From positions 558,001-622,000 of the forward strand of contig NZ_JAUSXS010000001.1 in NCBI RefSeq assembly GCF_030816195.1: a DNA stretch of 64,000 nt, given 5' to 3'. The stretch is from Pseudomonas sp. W4I3. Lineage in GTDB: Bacteria > Pseudomonadota > Gammaproteobacteria > Pseudomonadales > Pseudomonadaceae. The notes below the pieces were generated by a model that worked only from the letters and a program-made list of their open reading frames with translations, was not told the DNA's origin and searched no databases. The stretch's first letter is position 1. Every line of letters begins with the position of its first letter. The translations under genes were made by a program, and so were the position numbers. Of the stretch, positions 16,789 through 26,743 are shown in pieces.

Positions 16789-17661
16789 TTACAGGCTGAT
16801 CGGCGTGGCTTCGAAACGCACGCGGGGGTGGGCGATACGATCCTGCGCCCGCACCAGTTCCAGTTCGTAACTGGCGCAGGCCTGGGTCTCCAGCAGCACC
16901 TCGTGCACCGCCGCTGCGGTGAACTCGAAAGCCGCCACCAGGCTATCGCCCAATAGCACCCGCGCCAGGAACAACCCCGACGTCAGGTCACCCACGCCCA
17001 CCGGCTGGCGCGGGAATGCCAGCAGCGGTCGACGCAAATGCCAACTGCCATCGGCCGTCACCAGCAACATCTCGAAGCCGTCCGGCAATTTGCCCGGGTA
17101 ATCCAGGTGCTTGACCAACACCGCCTTCGGCCCGCGCGTCAGTAATGCCTTGGCCATCGCGAGGCAATCGAGCAGCGATTGCGGTTTGCGCCCGGCAAAG
17201 CTGTCCAGCTCCAGTTGGTTAGGGCACAGGAAATCGGCCACGGCCGCCGCCTCGTTCAGCAGGAAATCACTGACTTCCTGCGGCACGATGCAGCCCTTTT
17301 CCGGATGGCCCATCACCGGGTCGCACAGGTACATGACCTTGGGGTTGAGCGCCTTGATGCGCGCCACACCGCTAAGAATTGCACGCCCCTGGTCCGCACT
17401 GCCGAGGTAGCCCGACAGCACCGCATCGCAGTTACCCAGCTCGCCGATCGCCGCGATCCCTTCCACCAGTGCCGGAATTTGCTGCGGGGCCAGCACTTCG
17501 CCCGCCCAGTGACCATACTGTGTGTGGTTGGAGAACTGCACCGTGTTGAGCGGCCATACATTCACCCCGACCCGCTGCATGGGGAACACGGCGGCGCTGT
17601 TTCCGGCGTGGCCAAAGACCACATGAGACTGGATCGCAAGCAGATGGGGTGTACGTTTCAT
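16789..17661 (-). CDS. pdxY: Pyridoxal/pyridoxamine kinase PdxY
   Basis: This 290-residue ribokinase-fold kinase phosphorylates pyridoxal in the PLP salvage pathway. Typical features are the N-terminal [20 protein letters not shown] substrate segment, SGYLGSADQ, the ATP-site region [11 protein letters not shown], and the anion-hole motif [17 protein letters not shown] near the end. The start is placed at MKRTPHL (17661); an ATG five codons upstream is possible. It is a single gene divergent from the DUF3301 gene and followed by a REPIN. Confidence 0.93.
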   Translation of the reverse strand: MKRTPHLLAIQSHVVFGHAGNSAAVFPMQRVGVNVWPLNTVQFSNHTQYGHWAGEVLAPQQIPALVEGIAAIGELGNCDAVLSGYLGSADQGRAILSGVARIKALNPKVMYLCDPVMGHPEKGCIVPQEVSDFLLNEAAAVADFLCPNQLELDSFAGRKPQSLLDCLAMAKALLTRGPKAVLVKHLDYPGKLPDGFEMLLVTADGSWHLRRPLLAFPRQPVGVGDLTSGLFLARVLLGDSLVAAFEFTAAAVHEVLLETQACASYELELVRAQDRIAHPRVRFEATPISL

Positions 17662-17778
17662 GCAGGAGATTTCCATAAAGCCGTTGAAATTCTGGCCGCG
17701 CAGTATGCGACTAAACGCAGCCTGTACGACAGACCGGCGACACAGTTAAGCTGCGCTCACTTTGTTGGAGTTCATGGA

Positions 17779-18174
17779 ATGCTGACCCTGGGAAACATCT
17801 TCGTCTTGATGCTGCTGGCGACCGGCGCGGCTTGGGTCTGGCATAACCATGGCCTGCGCGAGCGGGCGCTGGAGCGGGTCAAGCAGCACTGCGCCAAGCT
17901 CGACATCGAACTGCTCGACGGCGCGGTGGCCTTGAAACGCATCGGTTTCGTGAAAGATGCCAAGGGTCGGCGACGATTGGCCCGCGTCTACAATTTCGAG
18001 TTCACCGTGACGGGCGAGGCTCGCCACAGCGGGACCATCACCCAGTTTGGCGCCCACAGCGCGCAGATTGAACTGGCGCCCTACCCGTTCGAAGCCAAGG
18101 AGCCGCTGCCCAGCGCCGAGGTCATCGAACTGAGCCAGTGGCGCCAGGACCACGCAACCAAGAACCGTCAGTAA
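17779..18174 (+). CDS. DUF3301 membrane-anchored protein
   Basis: This 131-residue protein starts MLTLGNIFVLMLLATGAAW, a single N-terminal membrane helix, followed by a soluble strand-rich domain with the family pattern CAKLDIELLDGAVALKRIGF and RRLARVYNFEFTVTGEARHSG. The function of DUF3301 is unknown. It converges on the COG0523 gene at 18168 with a 7-base tail overlap. The longer open frame in this phase, extending back to 17179 over pdxY, is a shadow. Confidence 0.8.
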   Translation: MLTLGNIFVLMLLATGAAWVWHNHGLRERALERVKQHCAKLDIELLDGAVALKRIGFVKDAKGRRRLARVYNFEFTVTGEARHSGTITQFGAHSAQIELAPYPFEAKEPLPSAEVIELSQWRQDHATKNRQ

Positions 18175-19130
18175 CGGCAGGCCGCCAGTGCGGCCTGCAA
18201 TGCCGCCACGTCCTGGAGCGCGCTGAAGATCAGTTCGATGCGTGAATCACGACGCCATTCGCTGGGCTGCCAGACCGGCAGGCTGTTATCCACAGCGTTG
18301 GCGGACACCCAGGCGTTACGGCTGTGGATAACCAGCTTGGCGCGACGCCAGTGCAGACTTTTCAGCCACTGACTCAAGCGCTCCTGGTCAAATTGCTGGC
18401 TCGGATGCCAGCGCCAACCGACGCTCCAGCCGCCCTCCTGGGCCTGGCTCAGGCAGATGGGCAGTGTGGGGTCGTGCCATACCGTCGGCATTGGCGCCGA
18501 ACCAGTGGGCACTGCAAAGTTATCCACAACCCCGCCAGCCTGAGCTTTCAAGCCAGGTAGCTGTTCAATGGGCAACTGCGCCTGGCGCGTCCAATACAGT
18601 GCGTAACCCGATAACTGCTGCTCGATGGCCTGGCGTTGCAGCGCATCCAGTGCCTCATCCTTGTTCAATACCAGCAGGCCGGCACTGGCCAGCGCTTCCT
18701 GCTGTGCTTGCGGCAAGGGTTTGCCCGCTGCCAGACCCTGGGCGTCCAGCACCAGCACGCACGGCTGAACCGCCAGCACGCCTTGCCATGGCGCTTGCCC
18801 CAATTGTTTGAGTAACTGCGCCGGATGGCCCAAGCCCGACGGCTCGATAAACAGTCGATCCGGCCCGGCCTTGCGCAATAACCGGCCCAGGCCCACCTGG
18901 AACGGCGCGCCGTTCACACAACACAGGCAGCCTCCCGCCACTTCACCCAAGGCAATGCCATCGTCATCTTGAGTGAGCAAGGCAGCGTCCAAGCCGATCT
19001 GGCCGAACTCGTTGATCAGCACCGCCCAGCGCTCACTTGCCGGACGTTGGGAAAGCAGATGTTTGATCAGGCTGGTCTTGCCGACGCCCAAGGGCCCGGC
19101 AATCACGTGAGTGGGAATGTTCTGCAGCAT
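18168..19130 (-). CDS. COG0523 (CobW-like) GTPase, putative metal chaperone
   Basis: This is a G3E-family GTPase of about 320 residues. It shows the P-loop GPLGVGKTSL, a Walker B region LFIEPSGLGHP, the metal-site motif GGCLCC (CxCC), and NKDE in the base-recognition position. It is the third gene of a unit with zigA and a DUF1826 gene downstream of a Zur-type palindrome, which supports a role in zinc delivery under starvation. The sequence is more diverged than ZigA and lacks a His-rich stretch. The start could be 19142 or 19130; neither has a strong ribosome binding site. Confidence 0.85.
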   Translation of the reverse strand: MLQNIPTHVIAGPLGVGKTSLIKHLLSQRPASERWAVLINEFGQIGLDAALLTQDDDGIALGEVAGGCLCCVNGAPFQVGLGRLLRKAGPDRLFIEPSGLGHPAQLLKQLGQAPWQGVLAVQPCVLVLDAQGLAAGKPLPQAQQEALASAGLLVLNKDEALDALQRQAIEQQLSGYALYWTRQAQLPIEQLPGLKAQAGGVVDNFAVPTGSAPMPTVWHDPTLPICLSQAQEGGWSVGWRWHPSQQFDQERLSQWLKSLHWRRAKLVIHSRNAWVSANAVDNSLPVWQPSEWRRDSRIELIFSALQDVAALQAALAACRY

Positions 19131-19174
19131 GGGTGGCATCATTCAGACGGTCTGGAGTGCTTGATCCTACGCGT

Positions 19175-19818
19175 TTATGCCAGCCAATCCAGCGTGAGGA
19201 TCAAGCGACGCTCACTCGCTTTCAGTGCGGGCGAGCGATGAATGAGGCCATGGTTTTCATTGCCGTGCCATTTCGTGCCCTTGAGCAGGGCTACTTCACC
19301 ACACAGGATTTGCTCAATACGCTCAGTGGGTTCCGCGTCAGGCTGGCCCAACCGGCGGCGGTCCATGACGCCTTCGCGCAGCCACTGACTGCCGACGCCG
19401 GCATAGGTGGTGATCAGCCGCACAGGCACATGGTCGACATGAAAGCGCGGGCACATGGCCTTGTCCAGCAGGCGCAAACGCACGCCGATGCGCTTGGCGC
19501 CAAGCAGGCAGGCGAACGCGCTGACCAGCCAGGACACATCGGCGATAAAGCCATCATAGCCTTCCAGATCGCGGCAACCGGACGCCAGACCCTGCAGGTT
19601 CGGCGCGCTGTCTTCGCTGTCCAACTCGATGACCAACGCTTCGGCCAGCGGCTCGTCGAGCGCTACCATCAGGGCGCCGAACTCGGCGATATGCAACGGC
19701 AATTGGCGCTGCCACAGCGCCAGGTTCACGCCGTCGTCGAGTATGTCAGACAACGCCAGCGGGCTTTCGCCACGGGTCTGGCGAATCACGGGGCGCAGGG
19801 GACTAACCGAGGCCAGCA

Positions 19819-19819
<1 letters not shown>
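19175..19819 (-). CDS. DUF1826 protein of the zinc-starvation cluster
   Basis: This 214-residue protein has the DUF1826 pattern, including CPRFHVDHVPVRLITTYAG and LLKGTKWHGNENHGLIHRSP, with several conserved His and Asp residues that could bind a metal; the HVD and later His suggest a 2-oxoglutarate oxygenase-like fold, though this is inference. Its ATG overlaps the zigA stop by one base, so the two are translationally coupled. The function is unknown, but the family recurs beside COG0523 genes and Zur sites in pseudomonads (knowledge from memory). Confidence 0.78.
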
Positions 19820-21027
<1,208 letters not shown>

Positions 21028-21074
21028 CAGGTCGATCTCATCTGGCTGCCCGGTCAAGCCAGGCTTTGTTTTAT

Positions 21075-21087
21075 GTTATAGTATAAC
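21075..21087. promoter_or_regulatory. Zur box between zigA and the divergent secreted protein
   Basis: GTTATAGTATAAC, in the larger context ATGTTATAGTATAACAAT, matches the gammaproteobacterial Zur consensus core GTTATAnTATAAC perfectly. It lies 48 bases upstream of zigA and 80 bases upstream of the gene at 21167, so it can repress both when zinc is sufficient. Confidence 0.9.
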
Positions 21088-21166
21088 AATGCAAGCAAGC
21101 CAACCCCTCTTGTTCCTGGCGACGAAGGGCGCAATGCTTGATCACCTTCCAGCCCTGAGAAACCCG

Positions 21167-21535
21167 ATGAAACGCCTTTGCTACGTCCTGTTATTGGCAG
21201 CGGCAGGACCTGCCTGTGCGCAAACCCCAAGCCTGTTGGCCAACTGCACGCGCAGCGCCAACCTGCTGGCCTGCGTGGACCCGTTGGGCAATGCCTACAG
21301 CGTGGCGACCGTGGGCAGCACCACGTATCTGCGCGGGTTCGAGGTGGTCGGCAAACGCTACTGGGCACAGACCAACAGCCGTTATGGACAACTGACGTTC
21401 TTTACCGGGCTGGCGTCGGATGGTGAGGCCTGGGTCGGCTACACCCGGCGCGTGGGCTGGACCACCCTTAACCGGTTCTCCAGTTCAGGTGGAGCCAGCG
21501 CCACGTTCACCTGCAGCCGAATCACCGGCTGTTAG
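21167..21535 (+). CDS. Small secreted Cys-containing protein of the Zur cluster
   Basis: This 122-residue protein has a Sec signal (MKRLCYVLLLAAAGPACAQT, cleavage after ACA) and a mature part with four Cys (NCTRSANLLACVD near the start, TFTCSRITGC at the end) that probably form disulfides. It is divergent from zigA across a Zur box and overlaps the convergent amiA stop by four bases. A similar small hypothetical gene is recalled in this place in P. aeruginosa. The function is unknown; an upstream ATG at 21089 would add a poor leader. Confidence 0.7.
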   Translation: MKRLCYVLLLAAAGPACAQTPSLLANCTRSANLLACVDPLGNAYSVATVGSTTYLRGFEVVGKRYWAQTNSRYGQLTFFTGLASDGEAWVGYTRRVGWTTLNRFSSSGGASATFTCSRITGC

Positions 21536-22743
21536 ACCTGGCCGTTCTTCTGCTCCTGCACCCAGGCCATGTAGCTGTTCATCGGCGGGTTTTTCTCGAA
21601 GTATTTTTTCAGCCCGTCGAACAAGCCATCCGCCACCGCCTGTTGATGACGCGCCGTCACCAACCGCTGGGCGTCCTGGGTATTGGAGATAAACCCGGTC
21701 TCGACCAGGATCGACGGCACGTCCGGCGATTTGAGCACTGCGAAGCCGGCCTGTTCCACGCGTTTCTGATGCAGGCTGGTGATGTTTTGCAGGCTGCCCA
21801 ATACCGAGCTGCCCAGTTGCAGGCTGGAGGCGATGGTGGCGTTCATCGACATGTCGAGAATCACCCCCGCGAGCATCGGGTCCTTGTCCTTCAGGTTGAG
21901 CAACGTCGTGGCGCCCAGCAGATCCGCGCCGTTTTCACGCTGCGCCATGAAACGCGCGGTCGCGGAAGTAGCGCCGCCCTCGGACAACGCATACACCGAG
22001 GCACCCGACGCGGTGAGCCTGGGGGCGGCGTCGGCATGTACCGAGATGAACATGTCGGCTTTGTGCTGGCGGGCGATGTCCACGCGCTTGCGTAACGGCA
22101 CGAAGAAGTCATCGTTGCGCACCAGTTTTACGTCGAAGCCTTTTTCGCGCTTGAGCCGCTTGGCCAGCAATTGAGCAACCGACAGCACCACGTCTTTTTC
22201 TCGCTGGCCCTTGGAGCCGATGGCGCCGGGGTCCTTGCCGCCGTGGCCAGGGTCGACCACCACAATGATGTCGCGCTTGGGGTGGGCCTTATCCACCGGC
22301 GCGATCAATGGCGCAGGCTCGGCGGCGATCTGACGAGGCGCGTGTGTGGCGCTGCTCAGGTCAAGCACCAGGCGATGGCCCTGACCGTCCTGGGGCGGTA
22401 ACAGAAAACTGTTGAGCTGCATCGGCGCAGCCAGGTCCAGCACGATGCGGGTGTCGTTTTTGCCGAAATGGCCGGAGCGAATCGAGGTAATCCCGCTGTT
22501 CTTCAGCACCAACTGAGAGAAGTCACCACTGAGCCCGGCGCCGCTCAGGTCGATGATCACGCGTTCCGGGGCGGCCAGCGAAAACGTCTTGTATTGCACC
22601 GGGCCGCTGAGATCGAACACCAGCCGCAGCTTATCGTCCGAACGCCACAGCCGCGCATTGCGAATCTGCGTGGCGTACGCCCCCAGCGGCAAGGCGAACA
22701 AGGGGCTGACCAGCAGCAGGTTGAGGAGTTGACGTCTGTGCAT
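21532..22743 (-). CDS. amiA: N-acetylmuramoyl-L-alanine amidase, AMIN plus Amidase_3
   Basis: This 403-residue periplasmic zinc amidase cleaves peptidoglycan stem peptides during cell separation. After the signal (MHRRQLLNLLLVSPLFALPL) come an AMIN domain (residues 25-125, RLVFDLSGPVQYKTFSL) and an Amidase_3 domain with zinc ligands in VVDPGHGGKDPGA, the Glu of KGQREKDV, and SVHADA, plus the catalytic VETGFISN. It is divergent from folE2 with a Zur box between them, and such amidases depend on zinc, so it may be a Zur-controlled extra copy of the AmiB/AmiC enzymes. Confidence 0.9.
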   Translation of the reverse strand: MHRRQLLNLLLVSPLFALPLGAYATQIRNARLWRSDDKLRLVFDLSGPVQYKTFSLAAPERVIIDLSGAGLSGDFSQLVLKNSGITSIRSGHFGKNDTRIVLDLAAPMQLNSFLLPPQDGQGHRLVLDLSSATHAPRQIAAEPAPLIAPVDKAHPKRDIIVVVDPGHGGKDPGAIGSKGQREKDVVLSVAQLLAKRLKREKGFDVKLVRNDDFFVPLRKRVDIARQHKADMFISVHADAAPRLTASGASVYALSEGGATSATARFMAQRENGADLLGATTLLNLKDKDPMLAGVILDMSMNATIASSLQLGSSVLGSLQNITSLHQKRVEQAGFAVLKSPDVPSILVETGFISNTQDAQRLVTARHQQAVADGLFDGLKKYFEKNPPMNSYMAWVQEQKNGQV

Positions 22744-22826
22744 GACCTATACCGCAAATAAGGGAGCGTCCCTGCTCGACGTGACTGAAGAAAGGCTGGA
22801 GCAGAAATTTCATCGTGGAATAGATT

Positions 22827-22839
22827 GTTATACTATAAC
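22827..22839. promoter_or_regulatory. Zur box between amiA and folE2
   Basis: GTTATACTATAAC in the context TTGTTATACTATAACATG matches the Zur core perfectly. It is 33 bases upstream of the folE2 start and 84 bases upstream of amiA, so it probably controls the long folE2 operon and perhaps amiA. Confidence 0.92.
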
Positions 22840-22871
22840 ATGTCTAATTATTTCCAACGATGGACCAGCTT

Positions 22872-23762
22872 ATGAATGCGCTGACTCTGCCGGATATCGC
22901 CGCGCAAGCTTCACGCCAGGCCTTGCCGCTGGATTGGGTAGGCATGTGCGGCATTGCCTTGCCTGTCTTGTTCGATGGCCAACGTCTGCCCGCCACCGCC
23001 GATGCGGGCGTGAGCCTGGACGATGGCTCGGCCCGTGGCATTCATATGTCACGCCTGTACCTGGCGCTGGAGATGTTCGACCAGCAACCGCTAACGCTTG
23101 CACTTCTGCGTAATGTACTGCAGCGCTTTCTCGACACACATGAAGATTTATCTAACAACGCCTACCTGCGTATTCACACCCAATTACTGCTTAAACGGCC
23201 TGCTCTGGTCAGCGCTTTGGACGGTTGGAAGCGTTACCCGGTGAGTATCGAGGCGCGTCTGGAAAATCAGATGTTCCACGTGGAACTAAAAATTGACGTT
23301 ACTTATTCCTCAACCTGCCCTTGCTCCGCTGCCCTTGCCAGGCAGTTGATTCAGCAGCAGTTTCTCGCCGACTTCGCTAACAAACCGTTGCAGCATGCCG
23401 AGGTACTGACCTGGCTCGGCAGCGCCGACGGCATCGTTGCCACGCCCCACAGCCAGCGCAGCAGTGCGCAGTTACACGTGCAGATTCAAGGTGACGAACT
23501 GCCAATACTTGAATTGATCAACGATGCCGAAGCCGCGCTCGGCACCGCCGTGCAAACCGCGGTGAAACGCGCGGACGAACAAGCCTTCGCCCTGGCCAAC
23601 GGGCAGAACTTGATGTTCTGCGAAGACGCCGCGCGCCGCCTGAACCTCGCCTTGAAACGCTCGGATGCGGTCAACGCCTTCCATCTCAAAGTGATCCACG
23701 CCGAAAGCCTGCACGCGCACGATGCCGTGGCTGAAAGCCGCTGGACGAGACCTGCCACATGA
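22872..23762 (+). CDS. folE2: GTP cyclohydrolase FolE2 (type IB)
   Basis: This 296-residue enzyme opens GTP to dihydroneopterin triphosphate for folate synthesis and can use metals other than zinc, replacing FolE in zinc scarcity. The family signature STCPCSAALARQL with its metal-binding Cys lies near residue 140, and PHSQRSSAQLHVQ follows. ATG 22872 (MNALTLPDIAAQ) is preferred over ATG 22860 because GGACC sits before it. It is the first gene of an operon that continues into the zinc ABC transporter with a 4-base overlap, behind a perfect Zur box. Confidence 0.93.
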   Translation: MNALTLPDIAAQASRQALPLDWVGMCGIALPVLFDGQRLPATADAGVSLDDGSARGIHMSRLYLALEMFDQQPLTLALLRNVLQRFLDTHEDLSNNAYLRIHTQLLLKRPALVSALDGWKRYPVSIEARLENQMFHVELKIDVTYSSTCPCSAALARQLIQQQFLADFANKPLQHAEVLTWLGSADGIVATPHSQRSSAQLHVQIQGDELPILELINDAEAALGTAVQTAVKRADEQAFALANGQNLMFCEDAARRLNLALKRSDAVNAFHLKVIHAESLHAHDAVAESRWTRPAT

Positions 23763-24427
23763 TCACCTGCAACGCATTGCGCTGGGGCGCTCCGGGCCAA
23801 CCGCTCACTCCCGCCGTGGATTTCACCCTGGAAAAAGGCAGCCTCACCGGCGTCATCGGCCCCAACGGCTGTGGCAAGAGCAGCCTGCTCAAAGTCATCG
23901 CCGGCCTGCAAAAGCCGCTGGCTGGGAAAGTCAGCGTCGATGTGCCACGCCGCGGCGGCCTGGCGTTCCTCCCCCAGCAACAACACTTGGATCGCCAGTT
24001 TCCCATCAGCCTGCAAGAACTGGTCGCCGCCGGATTCTGGGGCACCAGGCTCACACCGCAGCAACGCAGCGAACGCCTGCACGCCGTGCTGGAAGACTGG
24101 TGCCTCGGCGGCCTGGAGCAGCGCCCGTTGATGGCCTTGTCCGGCGGCCAACTGCAACGCGCCCTGCTCGCACGAATGAACCTGGCCGACTCACCGGTGC
24201 TGCTGCTCGACGAACCCCACGCGGCCCTCGACGAAGAAGGCCAGGCGCTGTGCTGGAAACACATTCACGCCTGGCATGACGAAGGCCGCACGCTGATGGT
24301 GGTCTGCCACGACCTGGCGTCGGTGCGCCATCACACCCAACACGTGCTGCACATCAAAAGCACGGGCTGCGCACTGGGCCTGAGCAAAGAGCTGATCCGC
24401 CCCCAACCGCAATTGCAGGTGGCCTGA
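23759..24427 (+). CDS. Zinc-type ABC transporter ATPase
   Basis: This 222-residue ATPase has Walker A GPNGCGKSSLLKV, Q-loop PQQQHLD, signature LSGGQLQRAL, Walker B VLLLDEPHAALD and switch His in VVCHD. It energises metal import with the permease and binding protein that follow. Its ATG overlaps the folE2 stop. The transporter belongs to the ZnuABC/AztABC group but is probably a second system, because the main znuABC usually sits with the zur gene, which is absent here. Confidence 0.87.
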   Translation: MITCNALRWGAPGQPLTPAVDFTLEKGSLTGVIGPNGCGKSSLLKVIAGLQKPLAGKVSVDVPRRGGLAFLPQQQHLDRQFPISLQELVAAGFWGTRLTPQQRSERLHAVLEDWCLGGLEQRPLMALSGGQLQRALLARMNLADSPVLLLDEPHAALDEEGQALCWKHIHAWHDEGRTLMVVCHDLASVRHHTQHVLHIKSTGCALGLSKELIRPQPQLQVA

Positions 24428-25293
24428 TGCACTTCGCCGCGCACTTGTGGATGCCCTTTGTCGATTTCGTCTTCATGCGCCGCGCGCTGATCGGTGGCCT
24501 GGTACTCGCCTGCAGCACCGCGCCGCTGGGCGTGTTTTTGATCCTGCGACGCATGAGCCTGATTGGTGATGCCGTGGCCCACGGCATCCTGCCCGGTGCC
24601 GCCCTGGGCTTCTGGTTCGCCGGGTTGAGCCTGCCGGCGCTGACCATCGGCGGCCTGGGCGCGGGCCTGAGCATGGCCGGGCTGTCCGCCTGGATCACCC
24701 GCCGCACCGGCCTGCGTGAAGACGCCAGCCTCGCCGCCATCTACCCCATCTCCCTCGCCGCCGGCGTGTTGATCCTCGGCATCGCCGGCAAGCGTCTGGA
24801 CCTGTTGCACTTGCTGTTCGGCTCCGCCCTGGCGGTGGATGAAACCACCCTCACCGGCATGCTCTGGGTCTCCGGTTTCAGCCTGATCGCCATGGCGCTG
24901 ATCTACAAACCGCTGCTGCTCGACACCCTCGATCCACTGTTCCTGCAAACCGTCAGCCGCCTCGGCCCGCTCGCCCACGGACTGTTCCTGACGCTGGTGG
25001 TGCTGAACCTGGTCATCGGTTTCCAGGCCATCGGCGCCTTGATGGTGGTGGGCTTGATGATGCTGCCGGCCATCGCTTCGCGCTTCTGGAGCCGGCGCCT
25101 GCCGGTGTTGATCGCGGTATCGGCAGTGCTGGGATGCCTGTCGGTGTGGCTGGGCTTGTTGCTGTCGTTCTATTACTCACTGCCCAGCGGCCCGGCCATC
25201 GTGCTGGTGGCGGGCGGCGGGTATTTGCTGTCCGTGGTCTTCGGTCCGGTGCACGGCTTGCTGCGCCGCCCGCCCTTGCTTACATCCCAATGA
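24427..25293 (+). CDS. Metal ABC transporter permease (ABC-3 family)
   Basis: This 288-residue membrane protein has eight or nine predicted helices and the ABC-3 family motifs GVFLILRRMSLIGDAVAHG and GALMVVGLMMLPAIASRFW. The start codon shares one base with the ATPase stop (TGATG), indicating coupled translation. It forms the inner membrane channel for zinc or a similar divalent metal. Confidence 0.9.
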   Translation: MHFAAHLWMPFVDFVFMRRALIGGLVLACSTAPLGVFLILRRMSLIGDAVAHGILPGAALGFWFAGLSLPALTIGGLGAGLSMAGLSAWITRRTGLREDASLAAIYPISLAAGVLILGIAGKRLDLLHLLFGSALAVDETTLTGMLWVSGFSLIAMALIYKPLLLDTLDPLFLQTVSRLGPLAHGLFLTLVVLNLVIGFQAIGALMVVGLMMLPAIASRFWSRRLPVLIAVSAVLGCLSVWLGLLLSFYYSLPSGPAIVLVAGGGYLLSVVFGPVHGLLRRPPLLTSQ

Positions 25294-25304
25294 GGTGTCT
25301 CCCG

Positions 25305-26183
25305 ATGCGCGCTCTACTCGTGCTGTTCAGTCTGCTGTTGCCGCTGTCGATGGCGCAGGCCGCCGATAAGCTCCAGGTGGTTACCAGCTTCAGTATTCTC
25401 GATGACATCACCCACCAGATCGGTGGCGACCACATCCAAATCAGCAACATGGTCGGCCCGGACGCCGACGCTCACACCTACGAACCCACACCGGACGACG
25501 CCAAGGCGTTGCTCAAGGCCAAGCTCATCATCAAGAACGGCCTGGGCTTCGAGCCCTGGCTGGACCGCCTGGTAACCAGCACTGAAACCAAGGCCACGGT
25601 GGTCACTGCCAGCAAAGGCGTGATCTCCCACACCATGGACGAGGACGGCGAAACCATCCCTGACCCACACGCCTGGCACAACCTGGCCAACGCCGAGATC
25701 TACGTTAACAACATCACCAAAGCGCTGGTCACCGCCGACCCGGCCAACCAGGCTGACTACCTGCGCAACAGCCAGGCCTACCTCAAGGAAATCCACCGCG
25801 TGCTGGCCGAAGCCAAGACCAAGTTCGGCGCACTGCCCGCAGGCAATCGCCGCATCGTGACTTCCCATGACGCCTTCGGTTACCTGGGCCAGGCCTATGG
25901 CATTCAGTTTCTTGCGCCTCAGGGCTTGTCCACTGAGCGCGAGCCGTCAGCCGCCGAAGTGGCCGCGCTGATCACTCAAATCCGCAAGGACAAGGTCAAG
26001 GCCGTGTTCATGGAGAACATCAAGGACTCGCGCCTGCTCAAGCAAATCGCCGACGAAAGCGGCGCGCAGATTGGCGGCACGCTGTACTCCGACGCCCTCG
26101 CCGCCGAAGGCCCGGCCAGCACCTTTATCGGACTGTTTGAATACAACCTCAACACCTTGTGCGCAGCGTTGAGCAAACTATGA
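25305..26183 (+). CDS. Periplasmic zinc-binding protein of the ABC transporter (ZnuA/TroA family)
   Basis: This 292-residue protein has a Sec signal (MRALLVLFSLLLPLSMAQA) and the cluster A-I metal sites expected for this family: His in DADAHTYEPTPDD, His in PDPHAWHN, His in TSHDAFGYLG and Asp in YSDALAAEGP. The long His-rich loop typical of ZnuA is missing, so it is closer to AztC/TroA-like proteins. GAGGTG precedes the ATG at 25305. The stop overlaps the next gene (ATGA). Confidence 0.9.
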   Translation: MRALLVLFSLLLPLSMAQAADKLQVVTSFSILDDITHQIGGDHIQISNMVGPDADAHTYEPTPDDAKALLKAKLIIKNGLGFEPWLDRLVTSTETKATVVTASKGVISHTMDEDGETIPDPHAWHNLANAEIYVNNITKALVTADPANQADYLRNSQAYLKEIHRVLAEAKTKFGALPAGNRRIVTSHDAFGYLGQAYGIQFLAPQGLSTEREPSAAEVAALITQIRKDKVKAVFMENIKDSRLLKQIADESGAQIGGTLYSDALAAEGPASTFIGLFEYNLNTLCAALSKL

Positions 26184-26740
26184 TCCGCAAGAATCCTTCC
26201 GGCGACCTGCCGGTGATCGCCGAATCGGCATACGTCGATAAAACCGCGATCATCTGCGGCAAGGTGATCATCGGCGAGAACGTATTTGTGGGCCCCTACG
26301 CGGTGATCCGCGCCGATGAAGTCAACGCCAGCGGCGCCATGGACCCGATCACCATCGGTGCCAACTCCAATATCCAGGACGGTGTGGTGATCCATTCCAA
26401 GTCCGGCGCCGCCGTGACCATTGGCGAGTTCACCTCCATCGCACACCGTTCCATCGTCCACGGCCCCTGCACCGTGGGCGACCGCGTGTTTATCGGTTTC
26501 AATAGCGTGCTGTTCAACTGCGCGGTAGGCGACGGCTCGGTGGTGCGGCACAACTCGGTCGTGGACGGGCGCGACCTGCCCGCTGCTTTCTACGTCCCCT
26601 CCACTACCCGCATCGGGCCCACCACCGACTTGTCGCAGTTCGCGCCGGTGAGCGTCAGCGCCTCGGAGTTTTCCGAGGACGTGGCACGCACCAATGTCGA
26701 CCTGGTGCGCGGCTACAAAGCCCTGCAAAACGAGTTCTGA
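26180..26740 (+). CDS. Gamma-class carbonic anhydrase-like protein
   Basis: This 186-residue protein is built of left-handed beta-helix hexapeptide repeats (KVIIGENVFVGPYAVIRAD onward), with metal-ligand His candidates in VVIHSK and SIAHRSIVHG. Gamma-type enzymes can use iron or cobalt instead of zinc, so its place in a Zur operon fits a stand-in for zinc carbonic anhydrase. ATG 26180 overlaps the binding-protein stop by four bases. Activity cannot be confirmed from sequence; some members of this fold are inactive. Confidence 0.85.
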   Translation: MIRKNPSGDLPVIAESAYVDKTAIICGKVIIGENVFVGPYAVIRADEVNASGAMDPITIGANSNIQDGVVIHSKSGAAVTIGEFTSIAHRSIVHGPCTVGDRVFIGFNSVLFNCAVGDGSVVRHNSVVDGRDLPAAFYVPSTTRIGPTTDLSQFAPVSVSASEFSEDVARTNVDLVRGYKALQNEF

Positions 26741-26743
26741 AGT

